From Odontocerum albicorne (lineage: Eukaryota; Arthropoda; Insecta; Trichoptera; Odontoceridae): a DNA stretch of 64,000 bases. The notes beneath the pieces are model-generated. The model was not told the DNA's origin. It worked only from the letters and a program-made list of their open reading frames with translations, and searched no databases. This document shows positions 53,772-64,000 of the stretch, one piece after another. The stretch spans positions 32,827,491 to 32,891,490 of the forward strand of contig OX463848.1 in assembly GCA_949825065.1 (NCBI GenBank), in the 5' to 3' direction. Made by a program: the position numbers and the translations under genes. How positions within the stretch are numbered: position 1 is the first letter of the stretch; every line of letters starts with the position of its first letter.

Positions 53772-54055
53772 GTGGTAGTGATCTTGTTGCCTATCAGTTG
53801 TGGTAGAGCTCTTGTTGCCCATCAGTTGTGGTAGTGATCTTGTTGTCTATCAGTTGTGGTAGTGATCTTGTTGCCTATCAGTTGTGGTAGAGCTCTTGTT
53901 GCCCATCAGTTGTGATAGTGATCTTGTTGGCTATCAGTTGTGGTAGAGCTCTTGTTGCCCATCAGTTGTGGTAGTGATCTTGTTGTCTATCAGTTGTGGT
54001 AGATCTCGTGTTGCCTATCAGTTGTGGTAATGATTTTGTTGCCTATCAGTTGTTA
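53772..54055. repeat. 28-bp tandem array, 10 copies
   Basis: The unit GTGGTAGTGATCTTGTTGCC plus TATCAGTT alternates with a variant GTGGTAGAGCTCTTGTTGCC plus CATCAGTT, so there is a partial higher-order pattern of 56 and 84 bp. Confidence 0.93.
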
Positions 54056-54764
54056 CGTTTTAATACACCTATTTTGAGTGCGGTGATATTTTTTTGTCAT
54101 ATGTTGCTATTATCGATTTTTTTTCCTTACTGAAAAAGTGTAAATCATGTATTTGTCAAGTTTGTTTTTTTTAAGTTTTTTTAGCGAAGAGAGTATTTAT
54201 TTGACCCATGTTATACGCTAGTTGACTTAAACTAGGACCTCTCAATTCTTAGTTGGTCAGTAAATCTACGGTACCTGAGATATAGTATATCATAAATTAA
54301 GAATGATTAAGGAAGAGGAATATATTTTTTTATTTAATTATTGAAGTGTATTTCTTCAAACTGTTGTTTAATGATTCATATATATTTTCTAAACATGTAA
54401 AATAAGAATAAATAAATTTGAAAAGAAGTTTTGATACCTCCGATATAATTCGTCCACAGATTTAGCCTCCCAACGATTTTCACACCCAGCCTTCAAAGAT
54501 CTTGCTGCAAGTTATCTTAATTCAGATGTCTCGATCTGTTAAGTAACAAGTATTGTTAGTTTGCGTAGTGATCTTTGTTGACTGTGTCAACAAAGACCTT
54601 CTTACATGGCATATCCATGCCAACTTTATATCGCTGGTAATTCATAGCAGACTTTTTAATTTTCGAGTACCTTCATTATTTCTTAGTTTTAACACTCCTG
54701 AAACATGTTTAATTTTATCTAATTCTTTCAGCAAAAAAGCAAAATAATTATATTAAAAAAGGAC
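54056..54764. other. No gene seen
   Basis: AT-rich. A small hairpin GATCTTTGTTGAC/GTCAACAAAGACC lies near 54568-54598. Confidence 0.4.
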
Positions 54765-54850
54765 AATTCATATAGCGCCGTTTAGGAAGCAAACATATTT
54801 AAAATATTACATATATACTCACATAAGTTGAGTGTAAGGATAGGAAGGTA
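54765..54850 (+). mobile_element. Repeat family R, fragment
   Basis: GGACAATTCATATAGCGCCG, then GTTGAGTGTAAGGATAGGAA and GGTAGT, the latter also found inverted at 12048-12080 in another R copy. Confidence 0.6.
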
Positions 54851-55899
54851 GTAAAATATAACACTTTAATTTATCGACTAAACTAACCTACCTCTGACCT
54901 CACATGGCCATGAATCTCAAATACTTATCCAAGTTAATCGATCATTCGCCATCCCCTCTAAGTCTTCCTTCTCTCCCAGCAACCTAATACACCCCTGTAT
55001 GTTGTATAAAAGTCTCAACATCGCGACCTTATGTCGCTGGTAATTTATGGTTGTATCGTCAATTTTTTTAATTTCACTTTTCTTTTGCAAGTTTTGGGAT
55101 AAGTTTCATAGTAGTCGATTAGCGAAGCCACGGTTGTTGTTTTTTTAGTATTTGAGTGTCCCGAAAACAATCTGTTACTACGGGTAAATGACCGAGTTGT
55201 TTATTGTCAGCTTGTTTATCCAGGACAGGGCTTTGCAGTTTTGAAGATATTTTTCTTTATTTCTTAATGCATAAAAAAATTACGAAAAAATATTTATTTT
55301 GAATTTATACTACAATATCGTATAAGATGAGACATGATTAACAACTTGTGATATTAAGATAAATTAAAAGGTTTTCTCGGTTGTTTTCATTTAGAGTTGA
55401 ATAGTGTTCTTAGTTCTTACATGACACATTGATCTGAAAACATGATATATGAAGTCCGCAACCCCTACAACGATAAGTAAATCATTACATCCCTCATCAA
55501 TGACGAAGCACGTCATTCGATTTAACCCCTTAAATTCTCCATTCAATTTCTTTTACGATTCTGTTCCACTCCGAAATATCGGTTTAATATTCTGATACTG
55601 TCAAAAAATATTTTCGGGTCGGTTTTTACACGCAAGCTTTTTAAAAGAATTCCATATTTCGGAAAAACTGCATAAGCAAAAGCTCTTCAGGGCGTATTAC
55701 ATAAAAACTAGGTATTATATAACTGACGATAATACAATACTTCTTACTATTGACCTGGGTCATTGTTATCTACCTGCTCTCTGAAATATTTACTCATTAT
55801 AAAAAAACCTATTTTATTTCCAAAGAACTCTACTTTTATCGAAGCCTTTTTCAGTTTTTCAGTGAGCTAATCTTTTCACTATTGTATTCAAGTACTCTT
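54851..55899. other. No gene seen
   Basis: AT-rich, with slightly GC-richer patches near 54890-54990 and 55480-55560. Confidence 0.4.
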
Positions 55900-56215
55900 C
55901 TTAAACATTCATAAATCTTTTCATGCACAACCCTCTTTATTACTTGTGCTTCTATTTTCCCTTCTTACAAGTTTTATTCAACATGATATAAACAAATTGT
56001 CATAAGTCTATGTAACAATATTTTATAGATCTTCTCATTTAATATTTTTTTCTTATTTCATTCTCTCCACACGCTCAAACCATCTCGATACTATAATCTT
56101 TATTGTTCTAACACCACCCCAATCTTTCAAGACGTAATTTATAATCTTGCCTATTTCTCTCCTTACATATTTTGACACATCGCAATTTTTTCTTGTTGTG
56201 CGCTACCCTGTAAAA
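55900..56215 (-). mobile_element. Possible LINE relic, strongly decayed
   Basis: CACACGCTCAAACCATCTCG (about 56070) resembles the inverse of the family B RWFGHV region, and the T/C-rich wording resembles other family B copies. No clear translation. Confidence 0.3.
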
Positions 56216-56221
56216 TGTATC

Positions 56222-56300
56222 GTCAGAGTGGTTTGGCGGTTAGCATTTACACTAAGCAAGCAGGAATCATGTTAGATTCTTGATGGATCTACTTCCAAAC
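56222..56300 (+). mobile_element. tRNA-like repeat head
   Basis: GAGTGGTTTGGCGGTTAGC resembles a box A region, and ATGTTAGATTCTTG a decayed box B 35-40 bp later. It differs from the main SINE head. Cloverleaf arms are not complete, so it is not called a tRNA gene. Confidence 0.35.
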
Positions 56301-56669
56301 AGACTTTATACTTAGAATATGTTATATCTTAATTGTCTTAGAAGTTAAATCGCCTAGTCATATTAAGCTTTCATAAGATAAATTAATATATGCACAGACG
56401 TCTTCCATTTACAAGACGGCTGAAAATCTTACTTGATCACAAGGGACGTATCATGGAGTATTTGTCTTTATCCTTCTAATGTTAAATCCAAGTTTGTTCT
56501 AGCTTCTCAAGTATAAATAGTTACTGCAGTTTAATAGAGTACAAATATTAATAAAACCAGAGATATAAAGGTTTTTCAATGAAATAGAACCGCGCTTACT
56601 ATCATCCATTAAAATTGACTTTGGGTATTACTACCACATACTTAATAAATTATTCCCAGTTTTACGAGT

Positions 56670-57015
56670 TAAATATAATGTTTGAATATATCAAATACAA
56701 TACACAAATAACCGTTTTATCTAAACTGAAAATATTATCTATTCCTAATATTAAGTTTCTGAATCATAAAAAAGACACGGTATCCAGTTTAATGAATATT
56801 TATGAACACTGTTTTTGAAAATATTGAATTCTCAAACAAATCACAAATACCCGTTTCCTTAAGAAAAATCAGTTTAATAAGTACGTGTATAAATGAATAC
56901 AATGTTTAAATATATCAAAGAATCAAACAATTCCCATATAACCGTTTTCTCAAAGCTGAAAATACTTTTGATTCGGATATTAAGTTCATGAATCATAAAA
57001 GAGACACTTTTTTAA
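56670..57015. repeat. Diverged direct duplication, about 220 bp apart
   Basis: 56674-56780 and 56893-57012 share AATGTTTGAATATATCAAA, ATAACCGTTTTCTCAAA, CTGAAAATA and GAATCATAAAAGAGACAC type phrases. It is an old tandem duplication without coding content. Confidence 0.7.
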
Positions 57016-57607
57016 ATAGAGTCAATACTGAATCAGAGCACAGAGTTCATTTAGAAAGCAGTAAAAAATTGAGTTAAAGCTTGAATATTTGATTGCTTAT
57101 ATAAAACTTTGATGAGAGATGTTTATCAAAGCTACGGTAAAAAGTAAATTGACTGCGCTTTTTATTTAACTTTCTTATTGCTGTCGTAAGCATGAAGCAG
57201 TTCTCATTGTAAACGGTCAAGATGTGTGAAATGAATTGAATTGAAAAAATAAATCATAGGTTACCGTTATAAGTTTTGTTTTTCAATACGACCCATGTTA
57301 TTGGAAATCCATCGCAACCGAGGGAGGTTTTCAGTTCGTTCTTTACTTTCGGTGTCATGATCCAGGCATTGACAAAAAAAAATGAGCATTTACAATTTAG
57401 TAAAAAAATATTTTTACGGTTTGTTGTGTTTACCTACTATCCTCAAATTCACAATCGAAGAGCAACTTTTAAAGAAACTTTTTAAGGGTAGTTTATAGGA
57501 AGACTATTTTAATATTTTTGCGGGGGGTACACGACAAAAAATGTCATTAAACCCAGTGATTCCATCCTTGCATGCTCCTCAAATATTTCCCTTAGATGAC
57601 AGTGGAT
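57016..57607. other. No gene seen
   Basis: AT-rich unique sequence. Confidence 0.4.
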
Positions 57608-57654
57608 TTTTTATTACACTCTGACAAGTCTCTTTCTTGTCAGAGTGTAATAAA
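57608..57654. repeat. Perfect hairpin, 20-bp arms
   Basis: TTTTATTACACTCTGACAAG (57608-57627), loop of 7, exact complement (57635-57654). No T-run or gene nearby to suggest a transcription signal. Confidence 0.92.
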
Positions 57655-58764
57655 ATTTGGATATCAATTTCCGGCTTAAAAAAATGAAATGAAACTCAAT
57701 ATTGAATAAATTACCAGTTTTAAGGGATTTTAATACAATGTATTATATTTAAAATACCTGCACACTGAATCTGATTCCAGCCCCACGCGTCCTTACATCG
57801 TTTGTGAGGAAGAAGGCGAAGTTCTTTGCGCTTATAATTTATAACGTGAAAAGTGTTAATTATTGATATTTTGCACCTTTTGATTTAAAAAAAGTAACAA
57901 GGCTATATAGACAGGGTGAGATCGAGAAATGAGAAGCTTTTGAAGGTTTTCACACAGACTGATGCGAATATACAGCACGAGATAAGTATATGTTGGGCAT
58001 TATTTTGATGTAAAATAGTACAGACTTAATCAATTGGTTAAATGAGCAGATCTCAAATCGTGTATAAAAAGTCGTAGCATAAATATTTCTTTGGAAATGT
58101 TAAAATACTTGAATTCATTTTTGTTGACAAAGATATTTTATGGGAAGAACAGAAATGTCGAGACAAACTTAATGAAAATCTTCAGTACTTAATAATGCAA
58201 AGAACGATTTTTGATAAAGCGGCATTTGAATAATAATAATAAGACGAAATGCATTTAACGTCATTAAATGTACTATAACATCAATTAATTAACAAACTGT
58301 TAATTATTACAGACGAAACTTTATGTTTATTTTTTAAATCACTTTTTCAATTTATTACACTTTTCATTATTTTGACGAAAATAAAAGAAAACCAGGTTTA
58401 TAAAAGTATCAGCACAATTTTTAAGTTATATTTAATTTTATAAAGGGTTGTTACTAGGTGAAGTCTGGATGATGTCAAAAAACACTACAGAATATATTGA
58501 TTTCTTTTATACTCATACATCACCCTGAGGATGTGCCATCATGTCCTACGAATTTTATGCCTACTCCAGTATATCCAAATTAGCCCTAGAAAATTATGTA
58601 TATTCAATACGTTCACATATGTATGTTATATCGTAAATTCTGATATATTGAAGGGTACCGATTATGTGAACATTCGAATACGATTATATGAACATTCAAA
58701 CATAAATTCTTGTGAATCGTGTGTATTTAGTTTTCTTCTAAAGTAAATTGTGGTTTATATGAAT
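57655..58764. other. No gene seen
   Basis: AT-rich, with one GC-richer patch near 57775-57830. Confidence 0.4.
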
Positions 58765-58986
58765 TTTGTACGATTAGAGTATGTTATTTCTAAAGCTGTG
58801 TACAGTATTCTAGAATATGTATGTACGATTAGAGTATGTTAATTCTAAAGCTGTGTACAGTATTCTAGAATATTTATGTACGATTAGATTATGTTATTTC
58901 TAAAGCTGTGTACAGTATTCTAGAATATTTATGTACGAATAGAGTATGTTATTTCTAAAGCTGTAAACAGTATTCTAGAATATTTA
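58765..58986. repeat. 55-bp tandem array, 4 copies
   Basis: Units carry GTACGATTAGAGTATGTTAT, TTCTAAAGCTGTGTACAG and TATTCTAGAATAT, with few differences. Confidence 0.93.
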
Positions 58987-59344
58987 TGAGTTATTTCTTG
59001 ATTGGTTTTAGTTGATAATAGTTTATGTTTTGTAATTTTAACGTGTTTATTTTGTTATATCAACAAATATATTATTGTTGCATAATATATGATGTATTGA
59101 TGAGTTTGTTTCTAGTAAACGTTCGTTTTCTAAACTTACATTTCAATTGGATATATCATTGTCTACCTGAAAGTGTCAAATATATTGGTTTACAAAAGTT
59201 TATTTATATTCGGCCTCTCTTGGTAAATTTTCCAAATATGTATTTTCTAAATATTTGCAGATGCAAGTTTCTTATCTAACGGCCTTAGGCACCACCTTTA
59301 TATCGTTACACTCAACTATTTTTCTTTTCTCTGTCAATAATATT
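58987..59344. other. No gene seen
   Basis: AT-rich. The 84-codon plus-strand frame 59025-59279 has no motif. Confidence 0.4.
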
Positions 59345-59435
59345 CTGGTGGAATCCTGAGTTAGAATGCCTTTGAAGGTAATTTCCTCTCTAAACAGGCC
59401 TATATAAGTTGTTATTTTATTATAATTGCCTACTA
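59345..59435 (-). mobile_element. Repeat family R, fragment
   Basis: GAATGCCTTTGAAGGTAATT, TCCTCTCTAAACAGGCCTAT and ATAAGTTGT are the inverse of the R start. Confidence 0.6.
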
Positions 59436-59904
59436 TGTTTGTATTGGACGTATACGTCACCTAAAATATATGGTTTTATTTGTGTAATTGCTGTGTAAAT
59501 ATTGTAGAGTTGATATTTGTACATATTGTAATGAAATGTTCCTTATGCGTGACCTTCGCAATAATCACTATTAATAATCGAACAGCCCATGCATGCAGAG
59601 AGCGCGTGGTATACATGGTATCTAACAAATATATAGTAAGCTTAGACGGCATGCACGAGCGAATAAAGGACCTTACGATGAGCGATGGACTGCACATATA
59701 GAACGAAAAATGAGCAAAATATATTCTCAGTTTTTGGAACGTCCGCTGTGTTTTGTTTACGACAAACTTCTACTTGCTAAAGATATTGAATATCTTCTCC
59801 CTGCTACTTTTCACCGAAAACGCAAGAAATAAACCGGAATCGACAAATATTGAGCGGCAGCCATCCACCAGTCTTTGTACTATTTTACAGTCTTTGTACC
59901 GGTG
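59436..59904. other. No gene recognised
   Basis: Two fully overlapping 73-codon frames on opposite strands (59476-59701) in a GC-richer stretch (GCATGCAGAGAGCGCGTGG). No domain was recognised. Confidence 0.35.
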
Positions 59905-60105
59905 CTATACACGACCTCCGTGGCCTGGTGGTGAGACACTTGTCTGCCAATCCGGAGGTTGCGGGTTCAATCTCCGCTGGAACCCAGATTTTTTTAAATA
60001 GGATTCCAGTCTGGTTAACACTTAGGTCCTATAAAAACAGCTTTCTGGTTGATTGGAAGAGATTGCCACATGGCAATAAACTCGCCAGATTAAAAAAAAA
60101 AAAAG
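59905..60105 (+). mobile_element. SINE, full length, youngest-looking copy
   Basis: CGACCTCCGTGGCCTGGTGG (box A), GGAGGTTGCGGGTTCAATCT (box B), GGATTCCAGTCTGGTTAACA, then TTTCTGGTTGATTGGAAGAG, ATTGCCACATGGCAATAAAC, TCGCCAGATT and an A-run. All parts are intact. The tail is nearly identical to that of LINE A at 34016-34070. Confidence 0.92.
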
Positions 60106-60867
60106 AAAAAATGTTGATAAAAACAATTTAAACTGATAAACCTGCAACAAAAGACACATTTTAAAGATTCAATATCAAATATCTTGTTGGTGAATTTTAT
60201 AAATGTTGTATAAACAAGTCAAACAGTCTGAAACAAAAGTCATTTTAGCCTTTGACAAACAAACCCTTCCCTTATATTTTTCTGACCTAATAATAACTGA
60301 TACAAACTAATTAAAAATTAACTATTTGTGGTCATTTCGAAGTACAAGTACACGAGTATATCGATTGTCAAAACAGAATTTTAAACATGTCACTATGATA
60401 AATTACAATAGGCGTACAAAATTGGGTGTGAAAATATTTAAATGGACCTGTCACGAGCTCAATATTTGGGACACGCCTCATGTGGAAAGGAAACGGGGGA
60501 TATTTCTCACGTGACATTAACGGCACTAAATGGGTTAAAACAAACAGTTTATAAATTATCTGATAATAGATTGACGTGTTCATTAATATGACATGGAAAG
60601 GTGTTTATTTTGTTTCAGTGTTCGACTTGATGAAATGAGAAAGGGTGCTTCGAGGTTTTTTTAATTATTTATATTTTCTTCGTTTCAACTCTTTTTGTTG
60701 TTTGTTATTTTTCCTATAAAGAGTTTGGTTGTACATACAAACGCATTATATATGTGTAATAATAGTAGCCAATATTTATTTATAAATATAAAACATTTAT
60801 TTATTAATATAGCACATGGTCTTAATCCACGTCTCATTGCATTCAATACATGGTCGAATATGATGCC
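60106..60867. other. No gene seen
   Basis: AT-rich. Overlapping frames at 60326-60583 have no recognised domain. Confidence 0.4.
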
Positions 60868-60965
60868 CAGGTCTACGACTGCATTCTGATCTTCACATAT
60901 GTCCGAGGTTCGAACCTACGATATTTCGCAGGAAAGTCCAGTATGTTACCGCGCGGCCACACAAA
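60868..60965 (-). mobile_element. Second tRNA-derived repeat type, minus strand
   Basis: In reverse complement: GTGTGGCCGCGCGGTAACAT (box A-like) and GTAGGTTCGAACCTCGGAC (box B perfect). The head differs from the main SINE and the acceptor arms do not pair well, so it is a tRNA-derived element, not a tRNA gene. Confidence 0.55.
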
Positions 60966-61584
60966 CAAAATATTGAACATGCAAACTAGTTAAAGAGCGT
61001 GGCATGGATATAAAATTGAGAGATAGTACTATCTTTGGTCATGTTTGTTTGGCATTCTGGTTTTGAATAATTAAAATTCACAAATAACTCACTGTCCAAT
61101 GCCGTATATATTGGTAAACCTACCGCGTTGCAAAATATATCAATAATCTCGTACACTATTATTTATTAAGACCTTTTAAAACCCAACCCGAAGCCTCTAG
61201 GAAGAAGACAAGCTTTGATACCAGCACACCACTGTGCACAATTATTAAAAAGCAGTAATACTTATATAATATTTAAAATGTTTTTGTTTATCGTACAACA
61301 TGAGCTTATATTATTAGAAATTTAAAAAAAGTTTCAGAAAAAAGCATAACGCTCTCATTTCAAAGAAAATAAGTGCTTTAATTTATGACACAGGAATAAT
61401 GAATGAGCTTTTTTCCTTGCAGTGTAGTGAGTCGCCGGCGAGCTACAATTAGAAGGGTCGGTACTAAAATACGTAATTAAAAAAGAATGTCGTTTACTTT
61501 AAAAAATACAATAGATACATTACATACCCAGGTATATTTTAACAAAATAAAACATTTTTAATGTAATATACGTAAAAATTATGT
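60966..61584. other. No gene seen
   Basis: AT-rich, with a small GC-richer patch at about 61420-61460 (GTGAGTCGCCGGCGAGC). Confidence 0.4.
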
Positions 61585-62269
61585 TTCGATACAATTCGTA
61601 ACGAGATATTTATATAGTCCAGTAGCTTTACTACCTAATGAATACAATTCAGTTCGATCCCATCACCACTCACGCTTTTATAGGGGACAAAATTAGATTT
61701 CGTTACAATTCGTAACGAGATATTTATATAGTCCAGTAGCTTTACTACCTAATGACATACAGTTAAGTTCGATCCCATCACCACTCTCGCTTTTATAGGG
61801 GACAAAATTAGATTTCGATACAATTCGTTACGAGATATTTATATAGTCCAGTAGCTTTACTACCTTATAATATACAGTTCACTTCGATCCCATTACCACT
61901 CACGGAGTTATATGGGACAGAATTAGATTTCGATACAATTCGTAACGAGATATTTATATAATCCAGTAGCTTTACTACCTAATGACATACAGTTAAGTTC
62001 GATCCCATCACCACTCACGCTTTTATAGGGGACAAAATTAGATTTCGATACAATTCGTAACGAGAGATTTATATAGTTCAGTAGCTTTACTACCTAATGA
62101 TATACACTTTAGTTCGATCCCTTCACCACTCACGCTATTATAGGGGACAAAATTAGATTTCGATACAATTCGTAACGAGATATTTATATAGTCCAGTAGC
62201 TTAACTACCTAATGACATACAGTTCAGTTTGATCCCATCACCACTCACGCTGTTATAAGGGACAAAATA
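61585..62269. repeat. 114-bp tandem array, 6 copies
   Basis: Units start at 61585, 61699, 61813, 61929, 62043 and 62159 with TTCGATACAATTCGTAACGA, then GTCCAGTAGCTTTACTACCT and GTTCGATCCCATCACCACTC. Units differ at a few positions. GTTCGATCCC in each unit fits a polymerase III B box. Confidence 0.95.
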
Positions 62270-63354
62270 TGACACCATCGGAGATTGAATTTTTCTTTAT
62301 TTATTGTCAACGCGACGTCACGTAATGACGAAAAAAGGATTACTTAAAAAAACTGCTTCTCCGGTGGTGATACACCTGAGTTTTAAAAGAATAGTAGTGA
62401 CAAAGGACTTCAAGTCCGACATAAAAAAAAGAAGGATAATTATTCGCAACGCAGTACATATCCTAAGAAAGTTGTGTAAGACCTCGAGTTATAAAAGTCA
62501 AACAAGTTGCCAGTATTTCACAGAAAAATTCGAATGCAACAAAATTATGATATCCTTTGGCGCCACTATATCAGAGTAGCCAATGACCAACAGATTCATA
62601 CAATCATGCCTTTTCCTTTTGGAGTTGACAGAGAGGAAAGGTCTCGAACTTCCTATCCACATAAATAACCGTTGCCTTGTCTTCTATCTGTCGCATTTTA
62701 GATTTTACCTCCACGCCATTCATTCCAGACATATATATTTATTTTTGAGTCTTTCAGAATGTATCATGTTGATATGTTTAAACTACCCTAAAATTTATTT
62801 CTTATATCTACTTTTTAAAATCCGACTCGAACTTTTTTTATTTTAAATCTTATTAAAGTTAATTAGTTTCCCCAAAAAGTAGGCCCCTTTTGCATACATT
62901 CCAATTCGACATTTGTATAATCTAAGCGATTTCGATACTGTTTAAAAGTCTTCTTGAATAAGGTCTTATTCCAAAATTTAATTATATTGATTATTAAATA
63001 TCTGAAAACAGAATAATGGCAAAATGATGTTGTTCAGAAAATAATTTCATATTTCTCGGATAGATACTCGTATCGTTAGGACAACATTTTCGTTTCTCAT
63101 TTCATTCCTAACGCGCTGAATGTATACTTTTATAAAAAGTAATAATTTAACGCATTTTCGGCTATTATTTAGAGAAAAGGCCAGAATAATTTTATGGTGT
63201 CATTTTGAAATTGGAATCAAATTAATAGTTTTTTTGGTGATCGATGCTTTTTTTATTACCGCAACAGAAAAAATACATAACCCAAATAAAATAAATATGT
63301 ATGTACATTTTAGCAGTCCTTAAGGCGACGATAAAGCTAGCGATTGTGTATCTG
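62270..63354. other. No gene recognised
   Basis: The 91-codon plus-strand frame 62304-62579 (Lys/Arg-rich, starting MSTRRHVMTKKG) directly follows the array. I recognise no domain. TACTCGTA at 63065-63072. Confidence 0.35.
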
Positions 63355-63582
63355 ATGTGGTTTAAAAACATCCGTAATAAAAATACGTCACTCGAATATA
63401 GTTTATGCTCTGAAAGGCAAATTACTACCGATGACGACTTAATCAAGATTTTGATCGAGAATAACCAGTATTCAACGACACGGCTGGTTATTGAGGTACT
63501 TAAAATATCAGAAAACCACTGCTCATGGAAATGTTTGTTTAAATTCGATCTAAAAAACGAAATTACTTTTTGAACAACCCAA
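63355..63582 (+). mobile_element. mariner fragment: transposase N-terminal region joined to right TIR
   Basis: Translation gives MWFKNIRNKNTSLEYSLCSE, RQITTDDDLIKILIENNQYS, TTRLVIEVLKIS, i.e. the mariner WF..FR.GN.SLE...RSGRP...DD.L...IE.N...TTRE.A..L.IS segment. Shortly after, the right inverted repeat appears (inverted TTGGGTTGTTCAAAAAGTAA) with TA at 63583. The left end is not recognisable. The catalytic part is deleted. It is a different mariner family from the one at 46228. Confidence 0.75.
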
Positions 63583-64000
63583 TATATCACGCTATTCATA
63601 TAAAAAGGGAGGTATTAGTTTTTGAAATTGTATTAACAAGTGACATGGGTCTACAGTACAAACAGTACATGAAATATACTTTATTATAGAGCAACATCCC
63701 TGTTTACAGTAAAGAGAAAGCCTATGAATTTCTACTTGATATAGCTGGACATGAAGGATCGTGCTGAATTATTCATGAAAACAAGTGGTCGGAGTCCAGG
63801 CCGTCCTAAGGGTTGTCTCTTGCCAAGAATGGAATAAGTATCCTTCAGCATCTTGTTAGCGGCGAGATGTTTTTAATGAAGCAAGGGGGAACTTTATCAA
63901 TCAACCTCTAGCTCTGAATACAGATGACAGATTTGTGCTTTCTTCTTAAAAATATGTAATCTTATTAATGAAAAAAAAGCATATTTTCGCTTTTGATTTA
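63583..64000. other. No gene seen
   Basis: AT-rich, with a GC-richer stretch at about 63785-63900 that I could not assign. Confidence 0.4.

Noticed and set aside
59476..59701. 73-codon frames on both strands as a conserved gene
   Set aside because: They mirror each other on opposite strands in a GC-richer patch, and no domain was recognised.
60868..60965. Functional tRNA gene
   Set aside because: Internal boxes are present, but acceptor and other arms do not pair properly and no terminator is placed correctly.
62304..62579. 91-codon Lys/Arg-rich frame after the 114-bp array
   Set aside because: No recognisable domain. Kept only as a remark in the stretch entry.

Overview
The window looks like non-coding, repeat-dense DNA from an animal, most likely an arthropod. 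It is strongly AT-rich. It is full of degraded non-LTR retrotransposon (LINE) 3' ends, tRNA-derived SINEs, Tc1/mariner, piggyBac and Helitron relics, and unrelated tandem arrays. I find no complete host protein-coding gene. The species cannot be named from sequence alone. Nearly all open frames over 60 codons are chance frames or pieces of mobile elements.

Layout. 1-5 kb: a LINE relic that has grown an 11-bp minisatellite, a 200-bp TIR element, an AT-rich array, a piggyBac deletion derivative with TTAA duplications and a zinc-finger remnant, and a GC-rich island. 5-16 kb: SINE copies, several arrays, a CR1/L2-like LINE broken by an unknown repeat (family R) that is itself broken by a Tc1/mariner derivative, a 24-bp array and a perfect 57-bp-arm palindrome. 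16-30 kb: a Helitron/PIF1 helicase relic, LINE relics (one with the YADD reverse transcriptase motif), a possible 46-nt exon, a 134-bp array and a SOX-motif-bearing GC island. 30.5-32.3 kb: a young, internally deleted Ty3/gypsy-type LTR retrotransposon carrying a piece of histone H2B. 32-43 kb: many LINE 3' ends, one a textbook 5' inversion, plus a three-level nest. 43-64 kb: SINEs, a mariner derivative with about 160-bp inverted repeats, more LINE ends, several arrays and a second mariner fragment.

How the parts relate. LINE family A and the main SINE family share their 3' tail, so A is the probable source of the enzymes that mobilised the SINE. LINE family B is the commonest relic. Comparing two of its 3' regions shows short TA-flanked insertions in one copy, three of which create the 8-mer TACGAGTA/TACTCGTA, which occurs 19 times in the window. 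The most unusual single object is the LTR element on the minus strand at 30518-32253. It has 4-bp target duplications, LTRs that differ by seven transitions and one 13-bp indel, a primer-binding site and a purine tract. Its interior joins most of the conserved part of histone H2B to a Gag fragment in another frame.

Limits: family assignments come from reading translated motifs by eye. No alignment or database search was run, and boundaries of degraded elements are approximate.
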